Source of the DNA: Neurospora tetrasperma FGSC 2508
Lineage: Eukaryota; Ascomycota; Sordariomycetes; Sordariales; Sordariaceae
Assembly (NCBI RefSeq): GCF_000213175.1
Contig: NW_009799179.1
Coordinates: 8,874,480-8,938,479 of the forward strand
Length of the DNA stretch: 64,000 nt
Direction of reading: 5' to 3'
Shown here piece after piece: positions 11,205-25,100 of this stretch. Position 1 is the stretch's first letter. Each line of letters opens with the position of its first letter. The translations under genes and the position numbers were made by a program. The notes beneath the pieces are model-generated. The model ran no database searches and was not told the origin of the DNA. It saw only the letters and a program-made list of their open reading frames with translations.

Positions 11205-13315
11205 TCAGCCCTTGTTCTGCGCAATCAACGTCTTCGCCAGATCCCTCAACTTGAACTTCTGTATCTTCCCACTCGCCGTCTTCGGATATTCATCTACCCA
11301 GAACACGTGCTTAGGCACCATATGCTGAGACAGATGCTTAGCAACCCACTCCCTGATCTCACGTCTCGTCAGTGTCTTCTTCCCCTCACTACGTCCCTTC
11401 GCCGTGCTCTCCAGCGAGAGCACATCCCCCTCCCCACCTTCGCCCTCGACAGGCTCGACGTCTTTGTGGACAATAATGAAGGCGCCCACGCTCTCGCCCA
11501 GCTTCTCGTCCGCCACGCCTACGACGCTGGCCTCGGCAATCAACGGGTGCTGGAACAGACAGTTCTCGATCTCGAGTGGGTGGATGTTCTCGCCGCCGCG
11601 GATGATCAGATCCTTGATGCGGCCCGTGATCTCCACGTAGCCGTCCGAGTCCATGCTGGCCTCGTCGCCTGTATACATCCATGTCGTGCTCGAGACGCTT
11701 CCGTCGTTGTCAGGCTCGGTAATCATGACTTCCGCTGTCTGCTCTGGGTCGCCCCAGTAGCCCTTCATGACCAAGTATCCTGCCGAAGCAAGCTCGCCGC
11801 GTTCGCCAATGGGCAAGATTCGCGTCCTGTCTAGGGGGTCGACGATCTTAACTTTGGTGTGTGGCATTGCCTTGCCGACGGATGCGGTGCGTTTTTCGAA
11901 CGGGTCTGAGGGCGCTGTCATGAGGCTCACGGGGCTGGTCTCCGTCATGCCGTAGCAGATCACCAAGTCCTGCAGACCAATCTTCGCGTAGAGCCTGCGC
12001 ATCAGACTCTCGGGAACGGAGCTGCCAGCCGCGATACCCTTGCGCAGGTGGTTGGGAAAGTCCTCGATGTCCTTGAGTGGTATGAGCGGGTCGGAGAGAT
12101 ATGACTGCGCCCCGATGAGCTCGAGCATGGCCACAAACATGGTGGCCACGCCGTAGAGCCCGGTAGCCTTGTGGTCGGCGGCCATGCGAAGAGAGGCTAG
12201 CGGATCGAAGGCTGGGCTGGGGAAGAGGATGGCGGCACCAGTGGTTGCTGTGGCCATGTAACCTAGAATGCACCCAAAACAGTGGAAGAGTGGAGGAGGA
12301 ACGACCATGCTGTCGGTGGGCTCGAGACCCATGCGGTTGGCGATGAGCGCGCCGTTGTTGAGAATGCCGGTGTGAGTGAGCATAGCGGCCTTTGGGTGTG
12401 AGGTTGTGCCGGAGGTGAATTGGATGTTGATAGTCTCTGAAGGACAGAGTGGTGAATCGGGGGTTACCGGTGCGCCGGAGCCATCCATCAGAATCGAGAA
12501 GGGGATGAGTGACCGGCATGACGATAGCGGTGGAAATTCCGCAGCAGGGTGAGAAGGGGTGTTGTCGAGGACAACTACTGTTCGTAGTGATGGCACATGA
12601 GGGGCTTCGATCCTGCCCGACTCTAAATCAGGAACAATGTCCCGAAGAAGCGGGAGGTTGCTCCGTCCACGGCACGGTTTGTAGGCCAGATCCGTAATAG
12701 CGCCAATGATCAGAAGCTCAACGTTGAGGTGATTCAGGGCAGCAGATACCTGCTTGGCGTTGAATCCCGGATTCAGAGGCACAAGAATGGCACCGAGCTT
12801 GAAGACGGCGTAAGTGATGGCAGCGTATTCTGCGCAGTTTCCCAAGCTAACGGCCACTCTATCGCCTTTCTTTACGCCAAGCGACCGTAGGGAATGCGCA
12901 AGACGGTTGGATACCTGATCAAGTTCCTCATATGTATAGGCCGTCTCTAGAGCTTCGGGAAGCTGGTCGGGCGCGAGATTCGGGAAGGCATTGGGGATAG
13001 CCGTTGGCGATCGCGCTATTACTGCAGGACGGTCGCCATGTTGGGAGACGACGGAAGCGAAGTGTTGAGGAATGGTGTGTTGAAGCAATGGTGGCTACAA
13101 GACGGTTGTTAGCAATGGGTTCACCAAGTCTCCTCTTCTGCAACAATATCATGGCAGCAGTAACTTACCTCAGTTGGGCCTTGGGCAATACTCCTTACCA
13201 ATCCGCTGATTGACCTCGCCGTCTGGCATCTCGGTCTACAGGTCTGTGAATTTCGCCATGCTTTGAACAAGCTTCGTCTGAAGGCCGGGCTGGTCAGCCG
13301 AGGTCGGCAGAGCAT
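11205..13315 (-). CDS. acyl-CoA synthetase (AMP-binding, ACSF2-like, probably mitochondrial)
   Basis: CDS complement(join(11205..13094, 13169..13315)), 678 aa. The enzyme activates a carboxylic acid with ATP to acyl-AMP and then to the CoA thioester. Exon 1 encodes 49 residues rich in Arg and Ser with almost no acidic residues, typical of a mitochondrial presequence. It ends in GPTE and joins in phase 0 to PPLLQHTIPQHF. The intron (13095-13168) has donor GTAAGT. The ATP loop TSGTTSHPKAAMLTH is at about residues 276-290. YTGDEASMDSDGYVEITGR and KDLIIRGGENIHPLEIE follow. KTASGKIQKFKLRDL holds the C-domain catalytic lysine, near residue 659. Overall pattern and length fit medium/long-chain ACSF2-type enzymes. 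The loop reads S-H-P-K-A where the consensus is G-x-P-K-G. There is no peroxisomal tripeptide (ends NKG). Acyl chain length is not predictable. Confidence 0.9.
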
Positions 13316-14865
13316 CGTGTGCGTGTGTGCTGTGGGGGTAGTGGTATCCAAAAGATATCCCTCCTTGTCTCGTGTACCCTGTATCTCGAAGTGCTCAACG
13401 TAGTCTCGTCACACCTATCATCATAGAAGCAGCACAGTATATCCACACGAGTATCAACGTAGGGAGAAGGAAGGAGACGCAAGCCTCGATGCGAGAGATA
13501 ATCCAGCCATCTTGCACTCCCCAGTCGGCCGACCTAGACCAACTGGTTCGAAGCAAAGACCCATCACCGTTGCACGCTGCTGACCAGGCGATCTTCGGTC
13601 TGGTTTCGGGACTTCCCCCTCCCCCTTTTGCTCTGAACAGGGAAAGGCGGCCGCCGCCAGAACACGGACTGAGACGGGGTAGTGTGCTGGCGGTGGGCGG
13701 TAAGAGTAATGAGGTAGTGCGGGGTAGGTAAGGTCATGAGAGAGGTTGCATTCCTTGGGGCGTGGCTCGGACGGGAGACGGGAGCTTCCCCAGATTCCTC
13801 CCCCAGATTTCTCTCCCGCATTTGCTTAGCAGTTCATCTGCATCTGCCAGTGGTTTTTGCCCCTGGCTGCCCTAGCATGGTCGCTGCTGGCGAGGTGCAA
13901 TATGTGCCCTGAGGTCATGTTCTCCAACGAGAGTATCTCAATGCTGCACTGCTTCGTTCTTTTTGGTTTTTTTTTCGACGTGGTGGTTATGTTTGCAGGA
14001 AAGCAAGGTACCAGGTACACTGCACTTTGACATTGACAGACAGGGTTGAATGGAGTGCCATAGCACAACCCGGTTTGCTCTCATAACTGAACGTACTGTG
14101 GTATATCGAGCTACAGATCGAGACTTGGGCTGTTTAGGAATTCGTCGTCGTGGAGTGCTGCGGATAATGTTCAACAATTCACGTGTAAAACCGACCCTAA
14201 GCGAATTCCGCCCACGATGTCATCGAGGTCCGCTGCAGCTCCACCATGATGGACCGTGATGGCGCTGACAGCGCGGGGTGAAGCGGAGCCTTCACCGGCG
14301 GCGGGACCAGGATGAGCCCCCACTACACTACAGCCAGGAAGGGAAGGATAAAGTGTTCCGGGTTCGGTGACGATTTCGGACCTTGTGCCATCCTATTTCT
14401 TTTTTTTATTGTGTGCTTTTTTTCTGAGCTATCTTTCTCTACCGGCAAGACTGTGCCAAGATTGTGGCAGGTATAACAAAGATGTGTACAACGCTGCCTT
14501 CCATTTCTTTCGCCTTCCTCCTTCTTCTCATCATGACATTGTAAGATGTCTCTAAATCGAGTTCGCATCTCCGCCCATACTTTCGCACTTCAGCTTTTGC
14601 GTACACTCTCTCTTTTCTATATCCCCTTCCCCGATATTGCGCCATACCTTACAGCCCATCCGTCTTTTTATGAAATGAAATCTCCCCGGCTGAGGCGCAG
14701 AATAGACGCACAAAACGCCGTGACCATGCTGATGAATTAGTTGCGTCAAGAAATTACAAATTGTAGAGCGTCGAGGCCAGGAAATGTGCCTGGCTGTCGA
14801 TATTAAACGGAAGTGAAGAACTGAAGGCCGCTGGATTTTGGTGCCAAGCCGTACTGGCATATGTT
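13316..14865. other. intergenic region between acyl-CoA synthetase and GT32 genes
   Basis: This contains the promoter of the acyl-CoA synthetase on the left and the 3' flank of the mannosyltransferase on the right. Many short open frames overlap on both strands, and none has a motif or a supported splice partner. T-rich runs are present at about 13963-13975 and 14398-14425. Confidence 0.4.
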
Positions 14866-16059
14866 TTACTTGTTTTCTCCAATGTGGCGTTCGCTCTCGG
14901 GTTTCCATGTGCCTGCAAGTTGCGAGTTGAGTTAGCCTTGTGTGTCCGCCTGTCAGGAAGGACGGTGTTGTTGCACGGGAGACCTACCCTCAAAATCATG
15001 CTTTACGAACGCCATGGGATCGTCATATTCCTTAGCGCCCATCTGGCCCACGCCAGGGGAGAAGCTTGTGATGGGGAGAACGACCACGTCTCCTACCCGC
15101 TTCGAGACCTCCATGCCCGTAAAGTTCTTCCAGTCGATGGATCCAGCCGAGTGTGTCATGTCGAAATAACGCTGGTCGTTGAAATACTCAAAGATGACGT
15201 CGGTCCAGAGAGCAGGCCCGGTGAACTCGACAACATTCTTATCAACCACGCCTCTTAGTGTCCCGTTTCTCTTCATCGCCAGCGTCACATTCGTGATGCG
15301 TGAAACGACTTCCCGCAGCACAGGATGACCTGGCTTGCTCTGTATCGTCCACTGACAGAACTGGATCCTCCGGCTGTACCACTCTTTCCAATCCGGCCTA
15401 TCTGGATCAGCCTCGATGCCAATGACCAAACCAATGGCGTCCTTGGGAACTGAATCGGGAATCCACTCGACGGCACTCCGAATCGCATACGTGTCGATGT
15501 CTGAGTAGATGCCGCCTCTCGCCAGCAAAATCAAATAGCGGAAGAAATCAGCCTTGAGCACCGGCAAGGGAAGCGCATTGTAGGCCTCCACCACCTCGGG
15601 GACGGACGCGTAAAGCAGACGGATAAGATGTACGGCGACCTTGTCGGTGATAACTTCGTGAATGAACCCAGGGTGTTGCTGTGTCCATGTAGCCTCCTGA
15701 TCGCGGAAGTTGAATTCGCCGTGTGCCGGTGTCCACTTCCACGTCTGCCAAATATAGGCGGGGAACTTGGATTCGACATCGTAGGGAAACTGATACGCGA
15801 GCTTTTCGTACAGTGTCATTCGTGACATGTCTTGGATCGGTCGTTGGCCCTGGGGGTTTTGTTGAGCGGCGTTGGCGCCCGAGGGGCTCTTGTCCGTCAC
15901 AGCAGTGGTTGATGCATGCTTCGCTGTCTCGACATCGGCATCGGCTTTAGGGACAGCTGGTGTCGTTGTTGATGGAGGGTTCGACGAGGATGAAGATATG
16001 AGGTAGAAGATGGTGAGGAAGAAGGCCGCTGCCACCAGGGCGCGGCGGAAGGTGAGCAT
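14866..16059 (-). CDS. Och1-like alpha-1,6-mannosyltransferase (GT32)
   Basis: CDS complement(join(14866..14912, 14988..16059)), 372 aa. It is a predicted type II Golgi membrane protein: short basic cytoplasmic end, signal anchor at about residues 7-22, and a Ser/Thr/Pro-rich stem to about residue 75. The catalytic domain begins with AYIWQTWK (101-108). ARGGIYSDIDTYA carries the DxD metal/GDP-mannose motif (Asp187, Asp189), and EFTGPALWTD lies at 278-287. These blocks are characteristic of Och1/Hoc1-type GT32 enzymes, which start or extend outer-chain N-glycan mannosylation. N-glycosylation sequons occur at about 257 and 265. The last 15 codons lie on a separate exon: donor GTAGGT (14987), acceptor TTGCAG (14913), joining FEG to TWKPESERHIGENK. 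Fungi carry several GT32 paralogues, so the exact orthologue is uncertain. Confidence 0.88.
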
Positions 16060-16083
16060 GGTCGAGAAGTGTGGTCGAGGCGG

Positions 16084-16167
16084 CTGTCGTGCAGACAGAA
16101 AACGTCATTAGCGTCTTAACTGGCATTGGGGTACAGGGGCGAACGCATATGGCTATTATGTACTTAC
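16084..16167 (-). other. probable 5' UTR intron of the GT32 gene
   Basis: Reading the minus strand, there is a donor GTAAGTAC at 16167, a branch-like GCTAATGAC about 30 nt before the end, and acceptor CGACAG at 16084. The element is 84 nt and lies 24 nt before the ATG at 16059. The protein is unaffected. Confidence 0.5.
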
Positions 16168-19100
16168 ATACTGCAGTTCGTGACAGCGCTTCTTGCACCT
16201 TAACCAAGCGACGGGACGGACGTAACGTTTTGACCGGCCTCCAGACGCCGTGGAAACACTTGGCTGCTACCTCTAAGGTGTGGTGACGCGCATCGACGCG
16301 TTGCGTAGCAGAAGTCTGATCCGAGCTGGTGGTGTGAAGTTCGAGGTTTGGAAGTTGAATCGAAAGCGGCCGGTGCAATGAAGGAGTGGTGTTGGTGTCG
16401 TAGGAATGGGAGTCAGATCAATCTGTAGTGAGGGCCGATCTTGAAAAGCAACCGATGACTCTTTACAGACAACACAATCTTTGAACGATGATCAGGACAA
16501 AAAGTCCTTTTGTGACGGATGTGCGTAACAGGGGCGCTGTCAGTTCGAGAGAATCGATTTTCTTGAAAGGGTTGCGAAGCAGTGAGCTGCTGGACGAAAT
16601 GCCCGAGATGCGTGGGGCCGATGATCCTACTAGCAGATGCTAGCTTCTTGGCTAGGCAGTGCTCCCAGGGGTGTCCGTGGTGTAAATCTTCCCCTGGTTT
16701 AGGTTGAATGGCCGCTGCGTGGTTACCTTGACGGAACGGGGGGGTACCTATTCTGAGATACCGTGACGAAAATCATCATGTACCTTCGTTCTTTGAAGAG
16801 ATAGGTAGGTGGCTGTAACCAGGATCTTCTCCTGATGCTGCGTTAACGTTTGATACTTGGGAAAAGCTTAATCTCACGTTTCAGGTATATAGCCGCAACT
16901 GTGTCGAAGCGCAAACGCCACGCGGCAGAATTACGTGGTCAACGTAATCACTACCGCGATCTCTCGAAGCCCCAGATTCCCAACGCAACCTTAACTTAGC
17001 CGAGCAGAGGAGAGCGAGAGGGTCTGAAACCAAACAGCTTTAAGACATCCTCAAGATGGCAACACCACTTGGTTCGTTGCCACTTACGACCGCAGCAGGA
17101 CCTGATCTGACAGCGGGGTTTAGACCCGCCCGCCCGCCGAACTGAACACACACACACGACACGAGCAACGGCCCAGACCGGACGAAACCTCCAGATTATG
17201 GGATGAGAACCACCACACATCGGCCTCGGGTACCTTGCCGGTTGCGCATATCATACTTCAAACGAGTTTGTGTATTGTATGACCGACTCCTTGTATGCAT
17301 CAGGACGCGCAACGCTGGAACTTCCAAAAGCTTTGCGCAACCTTCAACTTGGAATGTACATACTTGCAACTCTCACCGGCGCACAACCCAAAAAACTAAC
17401 AGCTTGAGGTTGTCATCCAACTAATAGGATCAAACTACATCGATGCAATCCTGTTCCAGTATGAAATCGGGCTGTCTCACACCAGCACCCCCTTTTCTTT
17501 TGTCCCGTCCCACCGTTGAGATCATTGTTTTTACTTTCCTTCGTTCCTTCCTTCCTCCATTCGTCATTTCCGCGATCAATATCGATCTTTATTTTCCTAA
17601 TGATATATCTGCCATGCCCATGGTACGAAAGATCATCGACTTCCTCAAGGGTCCGTGTCCGTCGTAATTCGAGATTGAATGCTGTTCTTCGGTTGCAACA
17701 AGATAGCGCCAAGCGTGTCCAACGGCGCTGCCATTCTAGGGTTCAATTCGGGGCAATCTTACCGGCGGTGCGGCGATCTAAATAATCTACAGTATGTAAT
17801 GAGGTATCATTTAGCGCACTATGATTGGTCGGTTGCTCCAAGATGTGGGGGTTTTGCAAAGATGAAACGCCGGACACTGCCCTGTCGCCCGCTGGAACTG
17901 TTCTCGAGAACCGAGAACGCCATCCCGCCAGACTCTCCACGAAAGTGCCAAGGACGACTGCCGACCCGCCAGAGTCTTGTCTTGCCAAGGCTCCCAGGGC
18001 TCCCAACAGATGGATGTGCTCTCTTTTCAGTTGCTTTTGAGAATTGGAAGGAGACTTTATCACCAATTTCTACATTGATCTTTCCCGTACTCCGGCCATG
18101 CCACTATCTGAGTAAGTGTACTATCGGGTTCGAACACCCGCACGCCTGTATCGCTGAAGGCTCTAGACAAGGGTTAGGGTTTTAGGTCAGGAGCTCCCAT
18201 CCTCGGTCATCTATCATGGTGAACTCTTCGATTTTTCTAGAGCCTGACCATTTTGAACTTTCTAGTCTTTTCTTATGATCATTTTCTTTGGCTGTGATAT
18301 GGACTGCCAATTGCTAGTACTGCATCCGACCCATCGTGGTTCACGACACTGGGCAGTTTCAACTTTTTCATGAGCACATCAATTCTGTAGCTCAAGAACA
18401 ACGTCTACCACCCAATGTGGTATTCTTCAACTCGTTTACCGGTCTACCCTTGGCAAATTCCTTCCGTGGCGACTTGTACTACAAGCCACTAAGAGCTTGA
18501 ATATCATGGCCCGCCTTGGCACTGGGTAAGGTGGTGCATCAGATTTGGCTATATCACCAGCAAGCCTGAGTATGGCTAATCACAAGTGCACAACTTTCCC
18601 CTTTTTGCGGCTGGGTGGTGAGCGAGCTAGTCCAACCACTGTGAAACGCGCTTGAGGGGCTTGAAGGCAAAGCATCATGAAGATGACGACCATCATCAGG
18701 TCTAGGTACGGGAGGGGGGGGTTCGATAACCGACATACACGAGGTCAAGCCTCGTTGCCTCTTTCCCCGCAGCCATTAGTTTTGTTTACATACTTTATCC
18801 TCTGTGTATGGGAGTATGGGGACTGCCACATATGCCGACATCTGTGACAAGGCAACCAGCCTTTTAATACGCCCCCTCAAGGGAACTTTGTGGTGGGTGT
18901 GAAGACGGGACAGTACACGAATGTCATGCTCTGAAACTGAAACGAAAAATAGCTGACCGAAGCAAAGGCGCATCAAATCCCGCGTTTTCTAGATCTAAAC
19001 AGTGTGAAGAAGGCATTCTATTAAAATGCTGTGACCACCTCCTATCCAAAGCCATGTTGTGTTGGGACGAACTCCGCGTAGAGTAAGCCCTGCGGTACCG

Positions 19101-22100
19101 AGACCTAGGTGCAGTAACCACTTTGACTTAACTATACGTGAGCCTATCGTGGTATTATTGTTGCTTACCGGTCTCTTTCTTTGCAGATGTCCTCACGAAG
19201 CCTGATGGAGGTTGCATATGCCTGGTAAGCATCCACTTTTGTTGGGGGTTTTTTTTTTTCTTTTCCTGACGTTGCAAATCGTGAAAATCATGAAACGCTA
19301 TCCCCCTTTGAGTGCCGGGCCATGTAGCATATTTGTGAAGTTGTGAGTACATATATAAGCACTCGATGATCCTTCCCACAATTCCTAATTGGGTCCAATA
19401 GTGAGTCCGTATCTATTGTCCCTTCCTTGTGTTCATGTAGTTGTTGATTATCAGTACATCGATGGTTGAAATTGACCTCGTAAGGCTGCCCACATGACGG
19501 AGTTAGGGGTCGGGTAAGCTATGTTGAGCTTTGTTCTGAAAAGTGATGAAAAGGCTTGAGAATAGAACCACCAGGTTGTGAAAAATTGGTTCCTGTACCT
19601 AGGCTCAGCATGTTGTGCGAAACCGGCAGGAAAACAAATGATCAACAACAGTAATGCCTGGTACCTTGGGTAGAAATGTGTGTCGTGGTTTGTAGTCTCA
19701 AATTGAACTCCAGAGACCGGCGTAGAGGGAGGTTCCAATCGGGAATTTGATAGTTTCAGGCAAAGTTCTGCCTTAGCTACTCGTAATAGGCAGGCAGATA
19801 TATAACGACCCCATTTTCGTAGATGCTACTACACCTCGTATGTGGGAGGTTGGGCAGGCAAAGCTGAAGCGGAACCAGTTGCCTTGTCACAACGGCCGTG
19901 TTCCGATGTGAGTTCCCAGTATACGCCAGATCCCGCAAGTCGTGGTCGCTCGTATTGGTCTAGTCCATAGATCTTCGCAGAGGCCCTCGTCGTTTGGTAT
20001 TCCAAACGCTCCCTTAAAGTGTCCATATAGCGCGAGTCTTCGTAGTAGTCTTGGTCAAGTGGCCGTCAGACGGACTTTAGCCGTGGTCATACGCTTTGGT
20101 ATGTCTTGGTGTTTCCTGCCAATATGTTTGAAGTCGGCCAAAGAAGCCGAGTCTTCGAGATCTGCGTCTAATCCATGTCATCTCACGGCTTGTGTGGTGC
20201 GCGGTAACACCGTGTAAATGGGAGGCATCCGGATGGCCCGTGTAGTGAGCACTAGGTAAGCAAGTTTGAAGCCGGCGTGGGATTTCCTTCTGTACTTCGT
20301 ATGAATGGTTCGCAGTTGACATCGCTTTAATTATCCTTTGTGTTGCCCTACATCAGGTCATAGTTTTGGTGCCACTCTGTGTATGTTTCTCACGGGCCTT
20401 GTTCAACTATCAACAATTTCTCTCAAGGGTGGCTGCAGCTGCACCCTTCCTTGCATACAATTCTCAGTATCCGAGATGCCCGAAATGATCGAGAATTTCG
20501 TGTCCTACTATACTATATCCTCAGACAGACTTCCCGTCTTGGGCATTGAAGCTATAAGGATGTCAGCAAAGAAGTTGTAGACCTATCAAAAAGTTCCGTT
20601 GATATACTGCGGATGACTTGCCTTTCAAGCTAGAAGATAAGATTTTAACAAGCCGTTGTTAGCAACTTTTGGGTATGTCATGAAAGGCATCTACTGGGAG
20701 GTTTGGGTCTATTTGTGTATGTGCCATGCCGTCAGGTTAGGCATGTAGATCATGGCCGGCAATAAATGCGTGCTTTGCCGGTTAGGGTACCCATATAACT
20801 GGAAATGAAAGTGTACCACAGACCCGATGACCCTTGTAACAAGTGCGCGCTCAAAGATCTGACGTCGTTTGCCTCAACCATACCAAGCGTTCTGGCAAGC
20901 CTTATTTCCCTAGCATTCCGAAGACCTGCAGTACATGTATCACTTAACGTGAAGCTGGGGCTGGTAGTGAGCTCTTATTTGAATCGAACACTCGCTTCGT
21001 AAGGGTAACGCAGTCATTTCAGGGATCCATCTGTCGACTAGGCATGAACAGGAGTTTCAAGTGACTGGGTCGCAAATGGGCGTCGCCCACCTGAACTTGC
21101 GATTATGCCTGATATGTAGTCAAGCGACAAGGTGGTTTCCGTTGTCATAACCGGGGTAATTGGTGTCCGAGTAAACAACGTCTTGTAGGCGAAATATGAT
21201 CGGGTTGGATAAGGCTAGAATCGTGCAGTTGCCTTCTTAAAACATGAGCCTGACGGCCCTTGACATCTGGATGCCTTATCGAGCAGCTCAGCCAATTATG
21301 ACCTTGCTGGGATTGCATTTCGTTGCAATTGCGGGTAATCACATCGAATAGAAGAGCATCGACTGTCAAGGAAGTCGATATTCTCGGAATGCCGCTTTCG
21401 GAAATCCGCGACGCTGAACTGGTACATACAGTTCTACTTGGTATGACGTGTTATTGTCGAGGATGGCTATGAATTCGAGATGCGCTCGACTGACCCAAAA
21501 GATGTTAGCAGATGGTATGCATGGTAACAATAGTCACTGCGCGAGATTGACGGGACTGGTTATAGAAAGGCATAGGAGTCAGTAGTTCTGGGTGGACTTG
21601 GTATGTCAAATGTCAATGTGTATGAGCTCGGCTTTTCAACTGATCGTTTCTTGGACTGATAGTTCTCTGCTGTAAGAGGGAGTAACACCGTCTAGCGTCT
21701 GGTGTCCGAGCCACCTAGAGAGTTGTGCGAGGGCAATAAAATGCTGAGTGTAGCAAAGAAGATGAATTGAGCCTTGTTCACGACCGACAGTCATCCAAAG
21801 ATCTTTTCCGGGCGAGATGGTGTGGCCCGAGGCTGACATGCCTTTGGTGCCGATGGAATGCATGTCCTTTCAACAAGTAGAATGTAGGTAGCGTGGCGTG
21901 TAGTTGGCGTGTAGAAAGATTCACTTGACCAACTGATGGGGGGGAGGGGGGTCTGGTACTTCAGCACTTCTGGCCAGTCTTGAACGCACGTGCCTGAAAT
22001 CTGGAGGGGTTCTGCGCCAGGGACCTGTTTCGGTGTGAGGTGTGTGGCTCTATGACGTAGCAAGAAAAATAAAAACTCGTTCGGATTACACTACAAGGAC

Positions 22101-25100
22101 AAGTCAGGTGGGATGTGCATACCTACATTACTGTCACGTACACCTCCTGTCTGCTAGGCTGAGAGCGCGTTGCATCTGAAAGCACTTTTCTTACCTGCAA
22201 GGACCTTGGCCACTTCCGCGATTAGATAGTTAAGTTACTGTTTTGGGGTGTTATGTTTGATACACTGCTTATTCCATGGAGGTCTTGACGTCCCAGATGA
22301 GTCTTGTTACGGACTTACTTTGCCTGAATACATTCACAATTTCGTGTAAATTCATACCACTCAAATATCAGTTATGTCCTGAATAGCTCTCTGAATGATG
22401 CTCGATGACCCAAGAGGGTCGAACCCTTTTGAAGACTGGAGAGAACAAGAAAGTCCTACACATGAGATGGGGAGAGGAATAAGTGGAACAATCTATCTCC
22501 GACCAGGAAATCCGAGACCTTCATCACATACCTAGCTTGCCGGCGCCGATCTCGTATAAGATTTGATGCGAATATCAGAACACGACGGGCCGCTGCTGCA
22601 TGTACGGCGGAGACTGACAGAAACTTAGCATATATCTGCACGGTAATCTGAGATTGGCATGGAGATCTATCCGAGTTCCGTCTTGTTTGTTGACGGAAAA
22701 CAACCTAGTGAACAGCGCTTCATTGGACACTAGCCTGAAACTGTGTCTGACTTTGAGGCCCCACCACTGTTTGAATGACCCCTGGCATGAACCAGGGCAC
22801 TCGCTTAGGCGACCCGACAGCGGACCGGCCCGCTGTGGGGACCCCTTTGGCAGCGCTAAACGCCGGAAGCGACGCTTGGGACGGAATGACGAAAAGTGAT
22901 GCATTGTTCAGTCCTTTTGTTACCAATGAACCGAGGGTCAAAGGTTTCTAAAGTGGCGTTTGAGTTTACCACCAAGCTGCGAGATTCAAAAGGCATGAAC
23001 AGAGACACACGTGGTTGATTTTCGAGTTGCGATTGGCTTTTTCCGCCATATGGGGGTAACGCTAGTAATTCTAGAACCGAGATGACACCAGCCCGTAACA
23101 TACACCATCATAAGCATACTTCTTTCTTCATCATCCATGGACGAAAGATACACATTGCCTGGTAGGTTATGGTGTGAGGTTCAACATTAGGTCGCGAAAT
23201 CGGTGCCGTTTCCATCTCACTAAAGGTCACTCCCTATTCAAGCTGTCTTTGGAGCAGGCTCTCCTGGTTTTGCCTGTAGGTAATGTCCAAACGTCATTAT
23301 GATAGGTTTTGCAGTTGATGATTCGGTATCATGTACGATGGTCTGGCAGGTAAGTGATGTGCGGGTCTTGAGGCATTTTGTTTCCAATCAACAATCAATC
23401 TTCACTCATTGCCACCGCAACTCGACAAACCCAAAACCGGTCAGCGGACGGCTTTTCTCCAGGTCGTTATCGCATCTACGTTTGAAGAAGGCAACTTCGG
23501 TGAGGTGAGACAAGAATCTGAAAGCCTGATGAATTGCACACATTTTTCGGATAATAGTCATCCCTAGAGGTAGTCAATCGATGATCGGATAAAGAAAAGC
23601 GCAGCCACTACGACTTGACAAGGCACGAAGTAGGCAACCACTTAAGCCGCTGACACAAGAATGATCATATCGAATCACTACTATGGACGCCTAGAGGTAG
23701 TTGGTTTCTTCAAATTCCCCGACTTCTTCAGCCGAAACAGCGAAAATGATACAAGACACCACCATGAGTCCGACTTACCCCGCACCTGCTGACCCCGCTC
23801 AGCCGAAGCTGAATATTGCAGCAATACTAGCTATAGCTGAGCTAACTTGAAGCCATGCAGCACTTTCGGTCAGGATAAGGGCTTTCGCCTGAGCTTCATA
23901 GAGGGGGGAGGTTAATACCGATGAGGGGTAAAATTGGTAGGCCAAGTATCTTTATCTCTCTTTTGATAATATCTCGAGCAAATCTCTGCAGTGAATACGC
24001 AAGGAAAACATGCATTACCAGCGTTATTTCAGATGTAGCAATATGCACTAGTAAACTGCCGGAATATAGACGGGACCTTGGAATGCCCCCGGGAGGGGGG
24101 GTCCGTTGTCTCCGAAGCCGTAGCTACGAAGATGGAGTTCGGCCTGGCAGGACATTGGATCCGGGCGGGGGGGCGAGAGGATTCAGAACATTTCGTTGGA
24201 CTTCCAAAGCAGTATCGATTAATCGTTTCCGCCCCCAATTCACGGGAAGTAGGGGGAGGTAACACTGATCGGACGGAAAGTATGCATGATCAAACGTATT
24301 CGGTTAGTTCTCAGGTTGTGGGAGAAAGGTTACACACCGTTACAACAAGGCAACTACGTTGCGCTCGGTTGGACTCGCGTCGTACATATTTTGAAGATTC
24401 TTTCGAAGCGCCAAGGCTTCCTTCGCGAAACGACTGCCATTCCAGAAAATATGGAACTGCCATACATACCATGGTTCTGACGATGCGTCGTGATCCAATC
24501 CGCCTACTGGTGAGTACCCAAGTAGCTTGATATCCCATTGGTGGCAGTCAGAACATGCCATCCTTCCAAGTTCTAGACAGCGACAATTCCGACACGACTT
24601 AGACAACGTCTTGTCCGATGCTACCTCATCAACCGAAATGTCATGAAACTTGCTTAGTCTCGACCTTGACAAGGCAATGCGGCATATCCATAGTCTGATA
24701 GGTTTCGAATTTCAGACGCGCCAGCCTTATGGGCAGGCTTCCACAGGTCATCCTTGCTAAGCTTTGGAGACTCGTTACCTCAACGGCATATGATTATTAA
24801 CATCTGACATATAAGGCATCCTCAGCCCGAGCCACCTTAAAAGCCTTTTTTTGATGTTGTATGCTACACAACGTACACTGGGACTACATTGCCGATTTGC
24901 CATAAACTGCTTGACCAAGAACCGGCATGAGAACAGGAGGCCGAACCGCACGATTGTCAGGTCAGACTTTAGTCAATCATAAGACGAAGAGGCGCGGCAC
25001 ACGAATCTGTGACCTTGTAATTGTCGATTCGAACGGGGGGCGGGACAGGCGGGCGCTGGGCGACGGATCACACCATGTACCGTGGCACGGCAGCGGCAGC

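Noticed and set aside
18124-18145. GGGTTCGAACACCCG, resembles a tRNA T-arm
   Set aside because: No A-box, anticodon arm or acceptor stem can be paired around it on either strand.
18171-18186. GGGTTAGGGTTTTAGG, telomere-like word
   Set aside because: Fewer than three units and no continuation; far from a telomeric tract. CCTAACCCTAA near 41009 was rejected for the same reason.
24078-24530. 150-codon plus-strand open frame in the first desert
   Set aside because: Composition is irregular, no domain or splice partner is seen, and overlapping frames on both strands are equally open, as expected by chance.
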